From Psychroflexus salis (GTDB lineage Bacteria; Bacteroidota; Bacteroidia; Flavobacteriales; Flavobacteriaceae), in contig NZ_BMGL01000001.1 in NCBI RefSeq assembly GCF_014640175.1, positions 230,889-294,888 of the forward strand: a stretch of DNA of 64,000 nt, read 5' to 3'. Positions 54,594-62,873 of the stretch are shown piece after piece. The position numbers were made by a program, and so were the translations under genes. Within the stretch, counting starts at the first letter, position 1, and each line of letters starts with the position of its first letter. Below the pieces are notes generated by a model that did not search any database, was not told where the DNA came from, and saw nothing but the letters and a program-made list of their open reading frames with translations.

Positions 54594-56131
54594 ACTTTTA
54601 TCTCATTTCCAGAAGCATCGTGGAAATGATATTCTAGATACGTATATGCATCTCTCGATTGAATTTTTACCCACTTTTTATGGTCGAAAAACCATTTACT
54701 ACGGGGTGACGGAAATCCGCGCGTTAAATAAGCTGCGATAAATGGATGCGTAGTAAGCGTAATTTTTTTGTGGTTTTTTTTAATGATTTTTAGTAAATCA
54801 ACATTAATTTTATTTACCACTACAATTGGCGCTTCAATTTCTCCATTTTCGTTAGGATTTTTCTCTCTTGTTTTGATATCAATCTCGGGGCGAACACGTT
54901 GTCGTGTAATTTGTACCAAGCCAAATTTACTGGGTGGTAAAATTTTGTGTTTAGCCCGATCATCACTCATTTCATCACGTAGATAATCGTATAATTTTTT
55001 TCGGTTTTCAGATTTATGCATATCGATAAAATCGACTACAATAATACCTCCCATGTCGCGAAGGCGCAATTGTCTTGCAATTTCATTGGCACTAATCATA
55101 TTTACCTCGAGTGCAGTATCTTCTTGGTTTTTTGCTTTATTGCTTCTATTACCGCTGTTTACATCAATTACGTGCATCGCTTCCGTATGCTCGATAACCA
55201 AGTAAGCTCCTTTTTTCATGGTAACTGTTTTACCAAAAGAAGTCTTGATTTGACGTTCTATATTAAATTTTTCAAAGATGGGTACATTTGCCTTGTATGG
55301 TTTTACAATGGATTCTCTATCGGGAGAGATATCTTTAACGTATTCTTTAATTTGGTCGTGTACATCTTCTTCATCTACACAAATAGAAGTAAACGTGTCG
55401 TTAAAAATATCGCGTAAAATAGACGATGCTTTATTAAGCTCACCTAATACTTTAGAAGGCGGTTTTGCTTTTGGAATTTTTTTGCAGAGTTTTTCCCAGC
55501 GATTTAATAAATTTTGTAAATCACGGTCAATTTCGGCAACTTTTCTTCCTTCGGCTACGGTTCTAATAATAACGCTGAATCCTTTGGGTTTTATGCTTTT
55601 TACTAAGCGTTTTAGTCTGCTTTTTTCTTCTTTGCTTTCAATTTTTTGAGAAACTGAAATACGGTCTGAAAAGGGGACTAAAACAATATATCTACCTGCT
55701 AAGGAAAGTTCAGAGCTAAGTCTTGGACCTTTGGTAGAAATAGGTTCTTTTACTACTTGAACCAATATGGATTGGTTGGAGTGAAGAACATCGGCAATGC
55801 TTCCATTTTTTTCAATGTCTTCTTCAAAAGTTTGATTTTTAAGTGAAAAATCTTTGATTTTATTGGCTCCAACGCCTTTAATATATTTCAGCATGGTTTT
55901 TACTTGTGGTCCTAAATCGTGGTAATGTAAAAAACCATCTTTTTCGTAACCAACGTCTACAAAAGCAGCATTTAAGCCTGGTAAGGCTTTTCTAATTTTA
56001 GCCAAAAATATATCGCCAACTGCAAATTTATTGTCTTCTGTTTCTCTATGAAGTTCAACAAGTCGTCCATCTTTTAATAAAGCAAAATCCACAGCATTGG
56101 AACTTGATCTAACTATTAATTCCTTTTTCAT
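54590..56131 (-). CDS. rng: Ribonuclease E/G family endoribonuclease
   Basis: A 513-residue RNase G-type enzyme. The S1 domain (about 35-130; GDIFLAKIRKALPGLNAAFV, VGYEKDGFLHYHDL) precedes the catalytic core with AMHVIDVNSGNRS and GGIIVVDFIDMHK, whose aspartates bind the catalytic metal, and LVQITRQRVRPEI. It has no long unstructured tail, so it resembles RNase G more than RNase E. It processes rRNA and mRNA. The leader is rich in hairpins. Confidence 0.95.
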   Translation of the reverse strand: MKKELIVRSSSNAVDFALLKDGRLVELHRETEDNKFAVGDIFLAKIRKALPGLNAAFVDVGYEKDGFLHYHDLGPQVKTMLKYIKGVGANKIKDFSLKNQTFEEDIEKNGSIADVLHSNQSILVQVVKEPISTKGPRLSSELSLAGRYIVLVPFSDRISVSQKIESKEEKSRLKRLVKSIKPKGFSVIIRTVAEGRKVAEIDRDLQNLLNRWEKLCKKIPKAKPPSKVLGELNKASSILRDIFNDTFTSICVDEEDVHDQIKEYVKDISPDRESIVKPYKANVPIFEKFNIERQIKTSFGKTVTMKKGAYLVIEHTEAMHVIDVNSGNRSNKAKNQEDTALEVNMISANEIARQLRLRDMGGIIVVDFIDMHKSENRKKLYDYLRDEMSDDRAKHKILPPSKFGLVQITRQRVRPEIDIKTREKNPNENGEIEAPIVVVNKINVDLLKIIKKNHKKITLTTHPFIAAYLTRGFPSPRSKWFFDHKKWVKIQSRDAYTYLEYHFHDASGNEIKV

Positions 56132-56146
56132 GCTAATAAGATTTTT

Positions 56147-56227
56147 ATTCCGATTTATCGGAATGGATTAAACATTTTATCGACTAATTTTAAGTCGATA
56201 CCGGTGAAATTCTTCTGTTAAGAATTT
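56147..56227 (-). promoter_or_regulatory. Three-hairpin leader of rng
   Basis: Between the terminator at 56255-56280 and the rng ATG lie three perfect inverted repeats: GAAATTCTT/AAGAATTTC (56205-56227), TATCGACT/AGTCGATA (56178-56200) and ATTCCGAT/ATCGGAAT (56147-56164). This is a structured 5' leader. RNase E autoregulation through its own leader is established in E. coli; a similar role here is inference. Confidence 0.6.
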
Positions 56228-56364
56228 CGATGTCAAAGAACTTATGAAATACAAAAAGTAGTTGAAAACAACTACTTTTTCTTTTTGTGACGGTTTGCTC
56301 TGCTGCGTTTTTTTCGCTTGTGCGTTGCTACCTTATGTCTTTTTCTCTTTTTACCACTTGGCAT
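56218..56364 (-). CDS. Small basic ribosome-associated-type protein (COX24/AURKAIP1-like), frame altered at C-terminus
   Basis: The frame begins MPSGKKRKRHKVATHKRKKR and continues SRANRHKKK, a tiny, strongly conserved Bacteroidota protein annotated as AURKAIP1/COX24-like and related in character to bS22/mS38 ribosomal proteins. Homologs as I recall them end after about 30 residues in KKKK-stop. Here the A-rich end lacks one base relative to that, so reading continues for 19 codons through the hairpin to a TAA at 56218. This is either a true extension, a mutation or a base missed in sequencing. Downstream of the HU gene, same strand. Confidence 0.75.
56255..56280 (-). terminator. Terminator at the end of the small basic protein gene
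   Basis: AAAAGTAGTTG and CAACTACTTTT form an 11-bp stem with a four-base loop; on the minus strand it ends in TTTTTG. The expected stop of the small gene (TAG) lies within the stem. Confidence 0.75.
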
Positions 56365-56393
56365 ACATTTAATTTTTTAGAGATTAATATTTG

Positions 56394-56684
56394 TTATTTT
56401 ACCTCAACATTAGATTTTACTCCTTCTAAAAATACTTTAGCCGGCTTAAATGCAGGAATGTTGTGTGCTGGAATTTTAATAGTTGTGTTTTTAGAAATGT
56501 TTCTTCCTGTTTTAGCAGCTCTTGTTTTGACAATAAAACTACCAAAACCTCTTAAATATACATTGTTACCTTTTTCTAAAGAGCCTTTTACTTCTTCCAT
56601 AAAATGCTCTAAGGTAGCCTGTACATCATTCTTTTCTAAACCTAATTTTTCTGATATATTAAGTACAAGATCAGCTTTTGTCAT
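56394..56684 (-). CDS. HU/IHF-family DNA-binding protein
   Basis: A 96-residue HU-type protein: MTKADLVLNISEKLGLEKND at the dimerisation end, GNNVYLRGFGSFIVKTRAAK in the beta-saddle and the DNA-intercalating arm GRNISKNTTIKIPAHNIPAF with its conserved proline. It bends and compacts DNA. It is transcribed together with the tiny basic protein 29 bp downstream. Confidence 0.95.
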   Translation of the reverse strand: MTKADLVLNISEKLGLEKNDVQATLEHFMEEVKGSLEKGNNVYLRGFGSFIVKTRAAKTGRNISKNTTIKIPAHNIPAFKPAKVFLEGVKSNVEVK

Positions 56685-56724
56685 TATCTTTTATTTTAAG
56701 GGGTTTATTTTTATTTTGCGAGCG

Positions 56725-56732
56725 CAAATATA
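56725..56732 (-). promoter_or_regulatory. TAnnTTTG promoter element of the HU gene
   Basis: TATATTTG on the minus strand ends 40 bases before the HU ATG at 56684. Confidence 0.5.
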
Positions 56733-56815
56733 CGTAATTATAATTCAATATTTCAACTCAATTTGCTAAATAGTAGATAAATAAGATTTATCATTGCACA
56801 AAAAAGCCCAATAAA

Positions 56816-57871
56816 ATGTTTTTTTCTAAACAAATTACGCAATGGTACACCACTCATAAACGCGATTTACCTTGGAGAAACACAAAGGAAGCTTACCCAA
56901 TTTGGTTAAGTGAAATAATGTTACAACAAACTAGAGTTGATCAAGGTCTACCTTACTTTTTAAAATTTTTAGAGCACTTCCCAAAGGTGGAAAATTTAGC
57001 TGAAGCTACTGAAGAAAAAGTACTTAAACTCTGGCAAGGTTTAGGATATTATTCTCGAGCTAGAAATTTACATGCAACGGCTAAGTATATTACCGAAAAT
57101 TTAAATGGAGAGTTCCCCAATACTAAAGATAGCTTGCTTCAATTAAAAGGAGTTGGAGATTATACATCGAGTGCGATTGCTTCTTTTGCATTTAATGAAG
57201 CAACACCCGTGGTAGACGGAAATGTAAACCGCGTACTTTCGCGTTATTTTGGAATTGATTTACCAGTTAATGAAAGTGCAGGACAAAATTTAATTAAAGA
57301 AAAAGCAATTGAAGTTTTAGACAAGAAAAATCCTGCTCTACATAACCAAGCCATAATGGAATTTGGTGCTTTACAATGTAAACCCAAAAACCCATATTGC
57401 CATATTTGCCCGTTGCAATCTAAGTGTGTGGCATATCAGCAAGGTATGGTGGAGCGTTTACCTGTTAAAATAAAAAAGACCAAAGTACAAACTCGTTTTC
57501 TAAACTATTTTGTTTTAATAGACCCAAATCAAAACACCATAGTTCAGCAGCGAAAAGGCAAAGGAATTTGGGAAAATTTGTTTGAGTTTCCAGTGGCTGA
57601 ATTTAGTAAAAAACCAAAGTTAATAGAAGTTGAAAAAGAAATGAGAAGTATTTTTCCAATCGAAATTTCTTCAACTGAAAAAGCAAATTTAAAACCTGTT
57701 ATTCATTTACTTTCGCACAGAAAATTAATTGCCGATTTTTATATTTTAAAAATTCAAAGCCTTCAAAAAAACACTTTTCAAAAAAACCAAAAACTACTGA
57801 ATTTAAGTGAATTAGAAACTGTTCCCGTTCCTGTTTTAATGGCTAATTTTATAAAAGAATACTTGCTTTAA
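56816..57871 (+). CDS. mutY: A/G-specific adenine glycosylase MutY
   Basis: A 351-residue MutY. Catalytic Glu in WLSEIMLQQTRVDQGLPYF, helix-hairpin-helix LKGVGDYTSSAIASFAFNEA, catalytic Asp in TPVVDGNVNRVLSRYFG, and an iron-sulphur loop with four cysteines in CKPKNPYCHICPLQSKC. The C-terminal NUDIX-like domain recognises 8-oxoG (IVQQRKGKGIWENLFEFP, IHLLSHRKL). It removes A opposite 8-oxoguanine. First gene of the mutY-ssb-gldE-gldD group. Confidence 0.96.
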   Translation: MFFSKQITQWYTTHKRDLPWRNTKEAYPIWLSEIMLQQTRVDQGLPYFLKFLEHFPKVENLAEATEEKVLKLWQGLGYYSRARNLHATAKYITENLNGEFPNTKDSLLQLKGVGDYTSSAIASFAFNEATPVVDGNVNRVLSRYFGIDLPVNESAGQNLIKEKAIEVLDKKNPALHNQAIMEFGALQCKPKNPYCHICPLQSKCVAYQQGMVERLPVKIKKTKVQTRFLNYFVLIDPNQNTIVQQRKGKGIWENLFEFPVAEFSKKPKLIEVEKEMRSIFPIEISSTEKANLKPVIHLLSHRKLIADFYILKIQSLQKNTFQKNQKLLNLSELETVPVPVLMANFIKEYLL

Positions 57872-57911
57872 CAGCTAAAAACTTTTTCTTACTTTTACCT
57901 AAAATTATATT

Positions 57912-58385
57912 ATGGCTGGTACACTAAATAAAGTAATGTTAATTGGGCACACAGGAGATGATGTTAAAATGCATTATTTTGATGAAAATGCTTGTATTGG
58001 TCGTTTCCCGCTGGCCACTAACGAAGACTATGTAAACAAATCTACTGGCGAACGCGTAAGTAATACCGAATGGCACAATATAGTTGTACGCAATAAAGCT
58101 GCCGAAATTTGCGAAAAGTACTTAAAAAAAGGAGATAAGGTTTATGTAGAAGGTAGAATTAAAACACGCAAATGGCAAGACGATAAAGGCATGGATCGGT
58201 ATAGCACAGAAGTGCATTGTACTGAATTTACATTTTTAACGCCCAAAGACCAATCTGGCTCTGCTCCTGTAAACACAAATCAAACCGCCCCAAACCAACA
58301 TGCTAATGCAAACCCTACAAGTTCTAAAACCACTTCAAATTCCATTCCTAGCAATGAAGATGAAGAAGATGATCTTCCTTTTTAA
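57912..58385 (+). CDS. ssb: Single-stranded DNA-binding protein
   Basis: A 157-residue SSB: OB fold (about 1-115; GTLNKVMLIGHTGDDVKMHY, EWHNIVVRNKAAEICEKYLK), a flexible Asn/Thr/Ser-rich linker, and the acidic protein-docking tip EDEEDDLPF. It coats single-stranded DNA and recruits repair and replication factors. Confidence 0.96.
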   Translation: MAGTLNKVMLIGHTGDDVKMHYFDENACIGRFPLATNEDYVNKSTGERVSNTEWHNIVVRNKAAEICEKYLKKGDKVYVEGRIKTRKWQDDKGMDRYSTEVHCTEFTFLTPKDQSGSAPVNTNQTAPNQHANANPTSSKTTSNSIPSNEDEEDDLPF

Positions 58386-58400
58386 TTAAACGTTTAAGTT

Positions 58401-59720
58401 TTGGAACCTGACCCCCAGTTTTTTGTTTTATTGCTAGCAATCGATTTTACACAGATATTTAGTATCTTATTATTTTTGCTTTTGCTAGCTTGTTCTGCCT
58501 TAATTTCTGGTTCTGAAGTGGCGCTCTTTTCATTAAAACCTAGCGATTTCAATACTTCTGGAGAGCTTTCAGAAAAAGAAAAGATTTTAGTTCATTTACT
58601 AGACAGACCTAAAAAATTATTAGCGACCATTTTAGTAGCTAACAACTTTATTAACATCGCTATTGTGCTTTTATATAGCTCATTAAGTAGCGTAATTCAT
58701 GGTAATAATGATTATGAAATATTCGGCTTTAGTCTGGTTTTTTGGATTGATGTAATTGTAGTTACTTTCTTGATTTTGTTTTTTGGTGAAATTCTTCCTA
58801 AAGTATATGCTAACCGAAACAACGTAAAATTTGCCCAATTCATGGCGTTTCCCTTATCTTTTTTAGATAAATTAATTAGCCCGCTGAGTATCCCTATGCG
58901 AAACACAACTCGTTTTATTGAAAAGAATTTTGGTAAACAAAAAAGTAATTTAAGCATAGACCAACTGTCGCAAGCTTTAGAATTAACCAGAGAAGAAGAT
59001 ACATCTAACGAAGAAAAGAAAATTTTACAAGGTATCGTTTCCTTTGGTAACATCGACGCCAAACAAGCTATGCAACCGCGCTTAGATATTTTCGCTTTAT
59101 CTATTGATGAAGATTTTGAAACGGTATTAAATAAAATTTCAGAGAATGGTTATTCACGAATTCCCGTTTATAAAGAAAGTATAGACGAAGTTCAAGGTTT
59201 ACTGTATATAAAAGATTTATTGAAATACATTCATAAAAAGAACTTCGACTGGCAAAGCTTAATTCGAGAAGCTTATTTTGTTCCCGAAAACAAAAAGCTT
59301 GACGACTTATTGAATGAATTTAAAGAGAAAAAAATTCATTCGGCTATTGTAGTAGACGAATATGGTGGCACAAGCGGCTTAATAAGCTTAGAAGATATTA
59401 TTGAAGAAATTGTTGGCGATATTAGCGATGAGTTTGATGATGACGACATTATTTTCTCTAAATTAGATACTTCTACTTATGTTTTTGAAGGAAAAACTAC
59501 TTTAAAAGATTTTTATCATATTTTAAAATTTGAAGAAGAACAGGAAAAACTTTTTGAAGATTACAAAGGTGAAGCCGAAACTATTGCTGGATTTGTATTA
59601 GAAATTGCCAAAAGCTTTCCGAAGGTAAACCAAATACTCAATTTCGACAACTATACCTTCACTATTGAAGCACTTGACCAAAAGCGAATTAAACAAATAA
59701 AAGTAAAAGTAAATATATAA
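58401..59720 (+). CDS. gldE: Gliding motility-associated protein GldE (CNNM/CorC type)
   Basis: 439 residues starting at a TTG codon (then EPDPQFFVLLLAIDF). A DUF21/CNNM membrane domain (LACSALISGSEVALFSLKPS, ILFFGEILPKVYANRN), two CBS domains (FEKKIHS-type VPENKKLDDLLNEFKEKKIH) and a CorC_HlyC domain form the protein. Position between ssb and gldD is the conserved gldE place. It supports gliding and overlaps in function with GldD in F. johnsoniae. It overlaps gldD by 1 bp (TAATG). Confidence 0.93.
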   Translation: MEPDPQFFVLLLAIDFTQIFSILLFLLLLACSALISGSEVALFSLKPSDFNTSGELSEKEKILVHLLDRPKKLLATILVANNFINIAIVLLYSSLSSVIHGNNDYEIFGFSLVFWIDVIVVTFLILFFGEILPKVYANRNNVKFAQFMAFPLSFLDKLISPLSIPMRNTTRFIEKNFGKQKSNLSIDQLSQALELTREEDTSNEEKKILQGIVSFGNIDAKQAMQPRLDIFALSIDEDFETVLNKISENGYSRIPVYKESIDEVQGLLYIKDLLKYIHKKNFDWQSLIREAYFVPENKKLDDLLNEFKEKKIHSAIVVDEYGGTSGLISLEDIIEEIVGDISDEFDDDDIIFSKLDTSTYVFEGKTTLKDFYHILKFEEEQEKLFEDYKGEAETIAGFVLEIAKSFPKVNQILNFDNYTFTIEALDQKRIKQIKVKVNI

Positions 59721-60292
59721 TGCGGAGTAAATTTTTCATTTTTAGTATATGCTTAATCTGTATAAGTTTAGCTTGTAGTAAAACAGATCTTCAGCCCAAA
59801 CCTAAAGCACAACTTGCGCTTAATTACGAAAAAGCAAATTATAAAGCTGTAGATTTAAAAAACTGCCCGTATCAATTTGAAATTAATGGGTTAGCTAGGT
59901 TACAAAAACCTAAAATAAGCCAAAACTGTTGGAACAATATTTTTTATCCGAAACAAAAAGGGACAATTTTTATTACTTACAACAAATTGCAAAATAACTT
60001 AAATGAATACCTAATCGATGCCCAAAAACTCCCTTTACAGCATAGTATAAAAGCAGACCATATTGAAGCCAGTGAATACAATAATCCAACTAAAAACACC
60101 TATGGCGTATTTTATGAAGTTATTGGCGATGCCGCATCGCAAGCACAATTTTATTTAACCGATAGCACTGAGCATTTTATAACTGGTTCTATTTATTTTG
60201 AAGCTACACCCAATTACGACTCCATCTTACCAGCTGCCGAATATTTAAAGAAAGACATTCGCCATATCATGGAAAGCATGACTTGGAAATAA
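59720..60292 (+). CDS. gldD: Gliding motility lipoprotein GldD
   Basis: A 190-residue lipoprotein (ISLAC, Cys19). Family landmarks are KAVDLKNCPYQFEINGLARL, CWNNIFYPKQKGTIFITY and the C-terminal DSILPAAEYLKKDIRHIMES. Needed for gliding and for type IX secretion in relatives. Translationally coupled to gldE. Confidence 0.93.
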   Translation: MRSKFFIFSICLICISLACSKTDLQPKPKAQLALNYEKANYKAVDLKNCPYQFEINGLARLQKPKISQNCWNNIFYPKQKGTIFITYNKLQNNLNEYLIDAQKLPLQHSIKADHIEASEYNNPTKNTYGVFYEVIGDAASQAQFYLTDSTEHFITGSIYFEATPNYDSILPAAEYLKKDIRHIMESMTWK

Positions 60293-60363
60293 GCCTTGTT
60301 AATTAAGTTTCAATAGGTGATTTCCTTAACAAATAAAGCTCCATTTTTGCAAAAAAATTAGCT

Positions 60364-61257
60364 TTGAAAAATCAACAATTAAAATGGTTTTATTTAGTAA
60401 GCTTGGCCTTGCTTTGGGGAAGTTCGTTTATATTAATTAAACGTGGCTTAATAGGTTTGTCGCCTTTACAACTTGGTTCTTTTAGGGTTGCACTTACGGC
60501 TGTTGTACTCATTGTTATTGGATTTAAAAAAGTAGGGCAAATTAAAAAAAAACAATGGAAATGGATTGGCATTTCGGGTTTTATCGGTTCGTTATTTCCT
60601 ACCTACTTATTTGCTTATGCCGAAACTGAAATCGACTCGGCTGTTGCTGCTATTTTAAATTCTACAGTTCCTTTATTGGCTTTAATTGTGGGTTTGTTTT
60701 TATTTGGTACGGTTTTTATCAAAAAACAATTTATTGGTGTTGTGGTTGGCTTAATAGGCTCTATCGGGCTTATTTTAGCTGGAGCTTCTTTAAATCCAGA
60801 CCAAAATTATTGGTTTGGAGTTTTGCCCGTAATTGCTTCATTAATGTATGCTTTTAATGCCAACATTATTAAATCGTTTTTAGGTGGAATTTCTGCACTT
60901 GGTATCGCTACGGGTTCATTTATTATATTGTTTTTTCCTTCGATGGCGGTTTTATACTTTACAGGTTTTTTTAATGAAGCCTTTTTAGCTCAAGAAGAAG
61001 TACAAACCTCCTTACTTTATGTGGGAGTATTAGCCATTTTAGGCACCGCATTAGCCAAAATTATTTTTAACCGACTCATTCAATTATCCGATCCTGTTTT
61101 TTCTACTTCAGTTACTTATTTAATTCCCGTTGTAGCTTTGTTCTGGGGTGTATTGGACGGTGAAGAATTTGATTTGCTTCAATTAGCCGCTGGTGGTATT
61201 ATTTTAGTAGGCGTGTATCTTTCGAATAAGAAAAAACGGGTGAAGACCAATGCCTAG
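60364..61257 (+). CDS. EamA/DMT-family transporter
   Basis: 297 residues from a TTG start (KNQQLKWFYLVSLALLWGSS) with ten hydrophobic helices in two EamA repeats; AETEIDSAVAAILNSTVPLL and SDPVFSTSVTYLIPVVALFW are the matching signature helices. A drug/metabolite exporter of unknown substrate. The TTG is supported by the family's normal N-terminus and an A-rich region upstream. Confidence 0.88.
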   Translation: MKNQQLKWFYLVSLALLWGSSFILIKRGLIGLSPLQLGSFRVALTAVVLIVIGFKKVGQIKKKQWKWIGISGFIGSLFPTYLFAYAETEIDSAVAAILNSTVPLLALIVGLFLFGTVFIKKQFIGVVVGLIGSIGLILAGASLNPDQNYWFGVLPVIASLMYAFNANIIKSFLGGISALGIATGSFIILFFPSMAVLYFTGFFNEAFLAQEEVQTSLLYVGVLAILGTALAKIIFNRLIQLSDPVFSTSVTYLIPVVALFWGVLDGEEFDLLQLAAGGIILVGVYLSNKKKRVKTNA

Positions 61258-61287
61258 TTTTTTTGGTTTATAATTCTAACAATCTCT

Positions 61288-61295
61288 TATCTTTG
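61288..61295 (+). promoter_or_regulatory. TAnnTTTG promoter element of queD
   Basis: TATCTTTG ends 18 bases before the ATG at 61314. Confidence 0.55.
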
Positions 61296-61313
61296 CAACT
61301 TTAAAATTAAGCA

Positions 61314-61763
61314 ATGTCAAAAATTAGAATTACCAAACAATTTACTTTTGAAACAGCGCATGCCTTATACAATTACGATGGTAAATGCAGAAACATTCAC
61401 GGACACAGTTATAAGTTAGATGTAACCGTTATTGGCGAACCCATTAGCGATAGCAATAATGTAAAATGCGGAATGGTAATCGATTTTGGCGACTTAAAAC
61501 AAATTGTAAAAAAAGAAGTGGTCGATGTTTGGGATCATGCCATCATTTTAAACAAAGAAACACCGCACATTAAACTTGCAGAACAACTGAAAGAAAGTGG
61601 GCACGACGTGGTTTTAGTAAACTACCAACCCACTAGCGAAAAAATGATTGAAGATTTTGCTGAGCGTATTTCAACTCAACTTCCTGAAGGAATGCAGCTT
61701 TTTTCGTTAAAACTTAGAGAAACCGAAACCGCTTTTGCCGAATGGTTTGCTAGTGATAATTGA
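61314..61763 (+). CDS. queD: 6-carboxy-tetrahydropterin synthase QueD
   Basis: 149 residues of the PTPS/QueD family. Zinc histidines are in TFETAHALYNYDGKCRNIHG and HGHSYKLDV, with the catalytic Cys in the CRNIHGHSY segment and Asp/His in DVWDHAIIL. The Glu of LKLRETETAFAEW binds the pterin. It makes the queuosine precursor 6-carboxy-5,6,7,8-tetrahydropterin. No other queuosine gene is nearby. Confidence 0.93.
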   Translation: MSKIRITKQFTFETAHALYNYDGKCRNIHGHSYKLDVTVIGEPISDSNNVKCGMVIDFGDLKQIVKKEVVDVWDHAIILNKETPHIKLAEQLKESGHDVVLVNYQPTSEKMIEDFAERISTQLPEGMQLFSLKLRETETAFAEWFASDN

Positions 61764-61811
61764 TTGTAGGAATACGTTTTATTTAGGTTAAGTAGCCGTA
61801 CTGATTTTTTT

Positions 61812-61838
61812 ACCACAAAGTACACCAAATACACAAAG
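61812..61838. repeat. Second CACAAAG-type interspersed repeat
   Basis: ACCACAAAGTACACCAAATA resembles the string at 48691-48715. It lies between queD and the aspartokinase remnant, outside any gene. Confidence 0.4.
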
Positions 61839-61971
61839 ATTAATATAGTAAAAATGAAGTTCATATCTTGACGCAAAGGTTACTTCAAACAATTTCACGT
61901 TGAAAAAATATCAAATTGAAATATTGTTATATGATCAAATTAAAACATTTTCAAATTAGCACATTTACAGA

Positions 61972-62053
61972 TTAAATGCTTTCTCGAGTAGTTTGTTTCA
62001 ATAAAATATCTTTGTCTTTTTTAATGCTATTGATGGGTTGCTTTTTAGTGTAA
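61972..62053 (-). pseudogene. Decayed copy of the aspartokinase 3' end
   Basis: On the minus strand this reads INSIKKDKDILLKQTTRESI-stop, matching the end of the intact aspartokinase (IHRIEKDKDILLKQTTRETI). Over the best 60 bases (61981-62040 against 62901-62960) 51 are identical without gaps. The copy stops six residues before the intact end. Left of it, AATTTGAAAATGT also recurs beside the intact gene, so the match may extend beyond the stop codon. Confidence 0.85.
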
Positions 62054-62134
62054 ATAAGAGTGAAATAAAAGCAGAAATCAAGGGATAAAATTTTACGCAA
62101 TAAATTTATATACTTGTACGTAAATTAATTTGTT

Positions 62135-62372
62135 ATGGATAAAAAGCTCACATTAAGTTTGAATGGAAATATTATTGAGAATGCAAAACTTTATGCAAAA
62201 TCTAATAATACCAGTCTCTCCAAATTAATAGAATCGCATTTAGGAACGCTAACTAAAAAAGAAAAATGAAATTACCCCTTTGGTGAAAAGTCTGAGCGGT
62301 GTTATTTCAATAGATGATGATTTGGATATAAAAGATGAGTATACACAATATTTAATGAAAAAATACAAATGA
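62135..62372 (+). pseudogene. Frameshifted antitoxin (DUF6364-type)
   Basis: The first frame gives a 44-residue protein (MDKKLTLSLNGNIIENAKLY, SLSKLIESHLGTLTKKEK-stop). Shifting by one base in the A-run at about 62262-62266 restores the rest, EITPLVKSLSGVISIDDDLD to YLMKKYK, whose stop overlaps the toxin start (ATGA). The N-terminal half looks like the ribbon-helix-helix DNA-binding part. The truncated form could still bind DNA but lacks the toxin-binding tail. Confidence 0.85.
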
Positions 62373-62785
62373 AAAAAATATTGATTGATACAAATATTGT
62401 AATTGATTTGCTTTCAAAAAGAAAATGATTTTATGATGATGCAGCGGCGTTATTTTCTCAAGCTGACAAAAAAGAACTAAACCTAAACATTTCTTCATTA
62501 ACATTTGCAAATACGAATTACATACTCTCCAAATTAAAATCTGCTAAAGAAGCCAGAGCGATTTTAAGAAAATTTAAAGTACTCGTTGAAATACTGAGTT
62601 TAAATGATAAAATAACAGAGCTAGCGCTCAGCGACGAAAGTTTTCGCAATTTTGAAGACGGACTTCAATATTATTCTGCAATCGAAAATGAAATCGATTT
62701 AATTATTACAAGGAATAAAAAGGATTTTAAGAATGCTAAGCTACCCGTTTTAACTGCAAAAGAATATTTAGATTCTGTAAGCTAA
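62369..62785 (+). pseudogene. PIN-domain toxin (VapC type) with in-frame stop
   Basis: Begins MKKILIDTNIVIDLLSKRK with the first catalytic Asp of the PIN fold, then an in-frame TGA at 62426-62428 (codon 20). Reading resumes FYDDAAALFSQADKKELNLN and keeps the later landmarks SSLTFANTNYI, FEDGLQYYSAIENEIDLIIT and TRNKKDF with the other acidic residues. A C-to-T change from CGA would explain the stop. The ribonuclease is expected to be inactive. Confidence 0.87.
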
Positions 62786-62873
62786 AAAATGAAATTATCT
62801 AAACTCCATGGAATATCTATGCCTTAATCAGCATATTTCCAAATCACTACATTTTCAAATTATCAAATCAACC

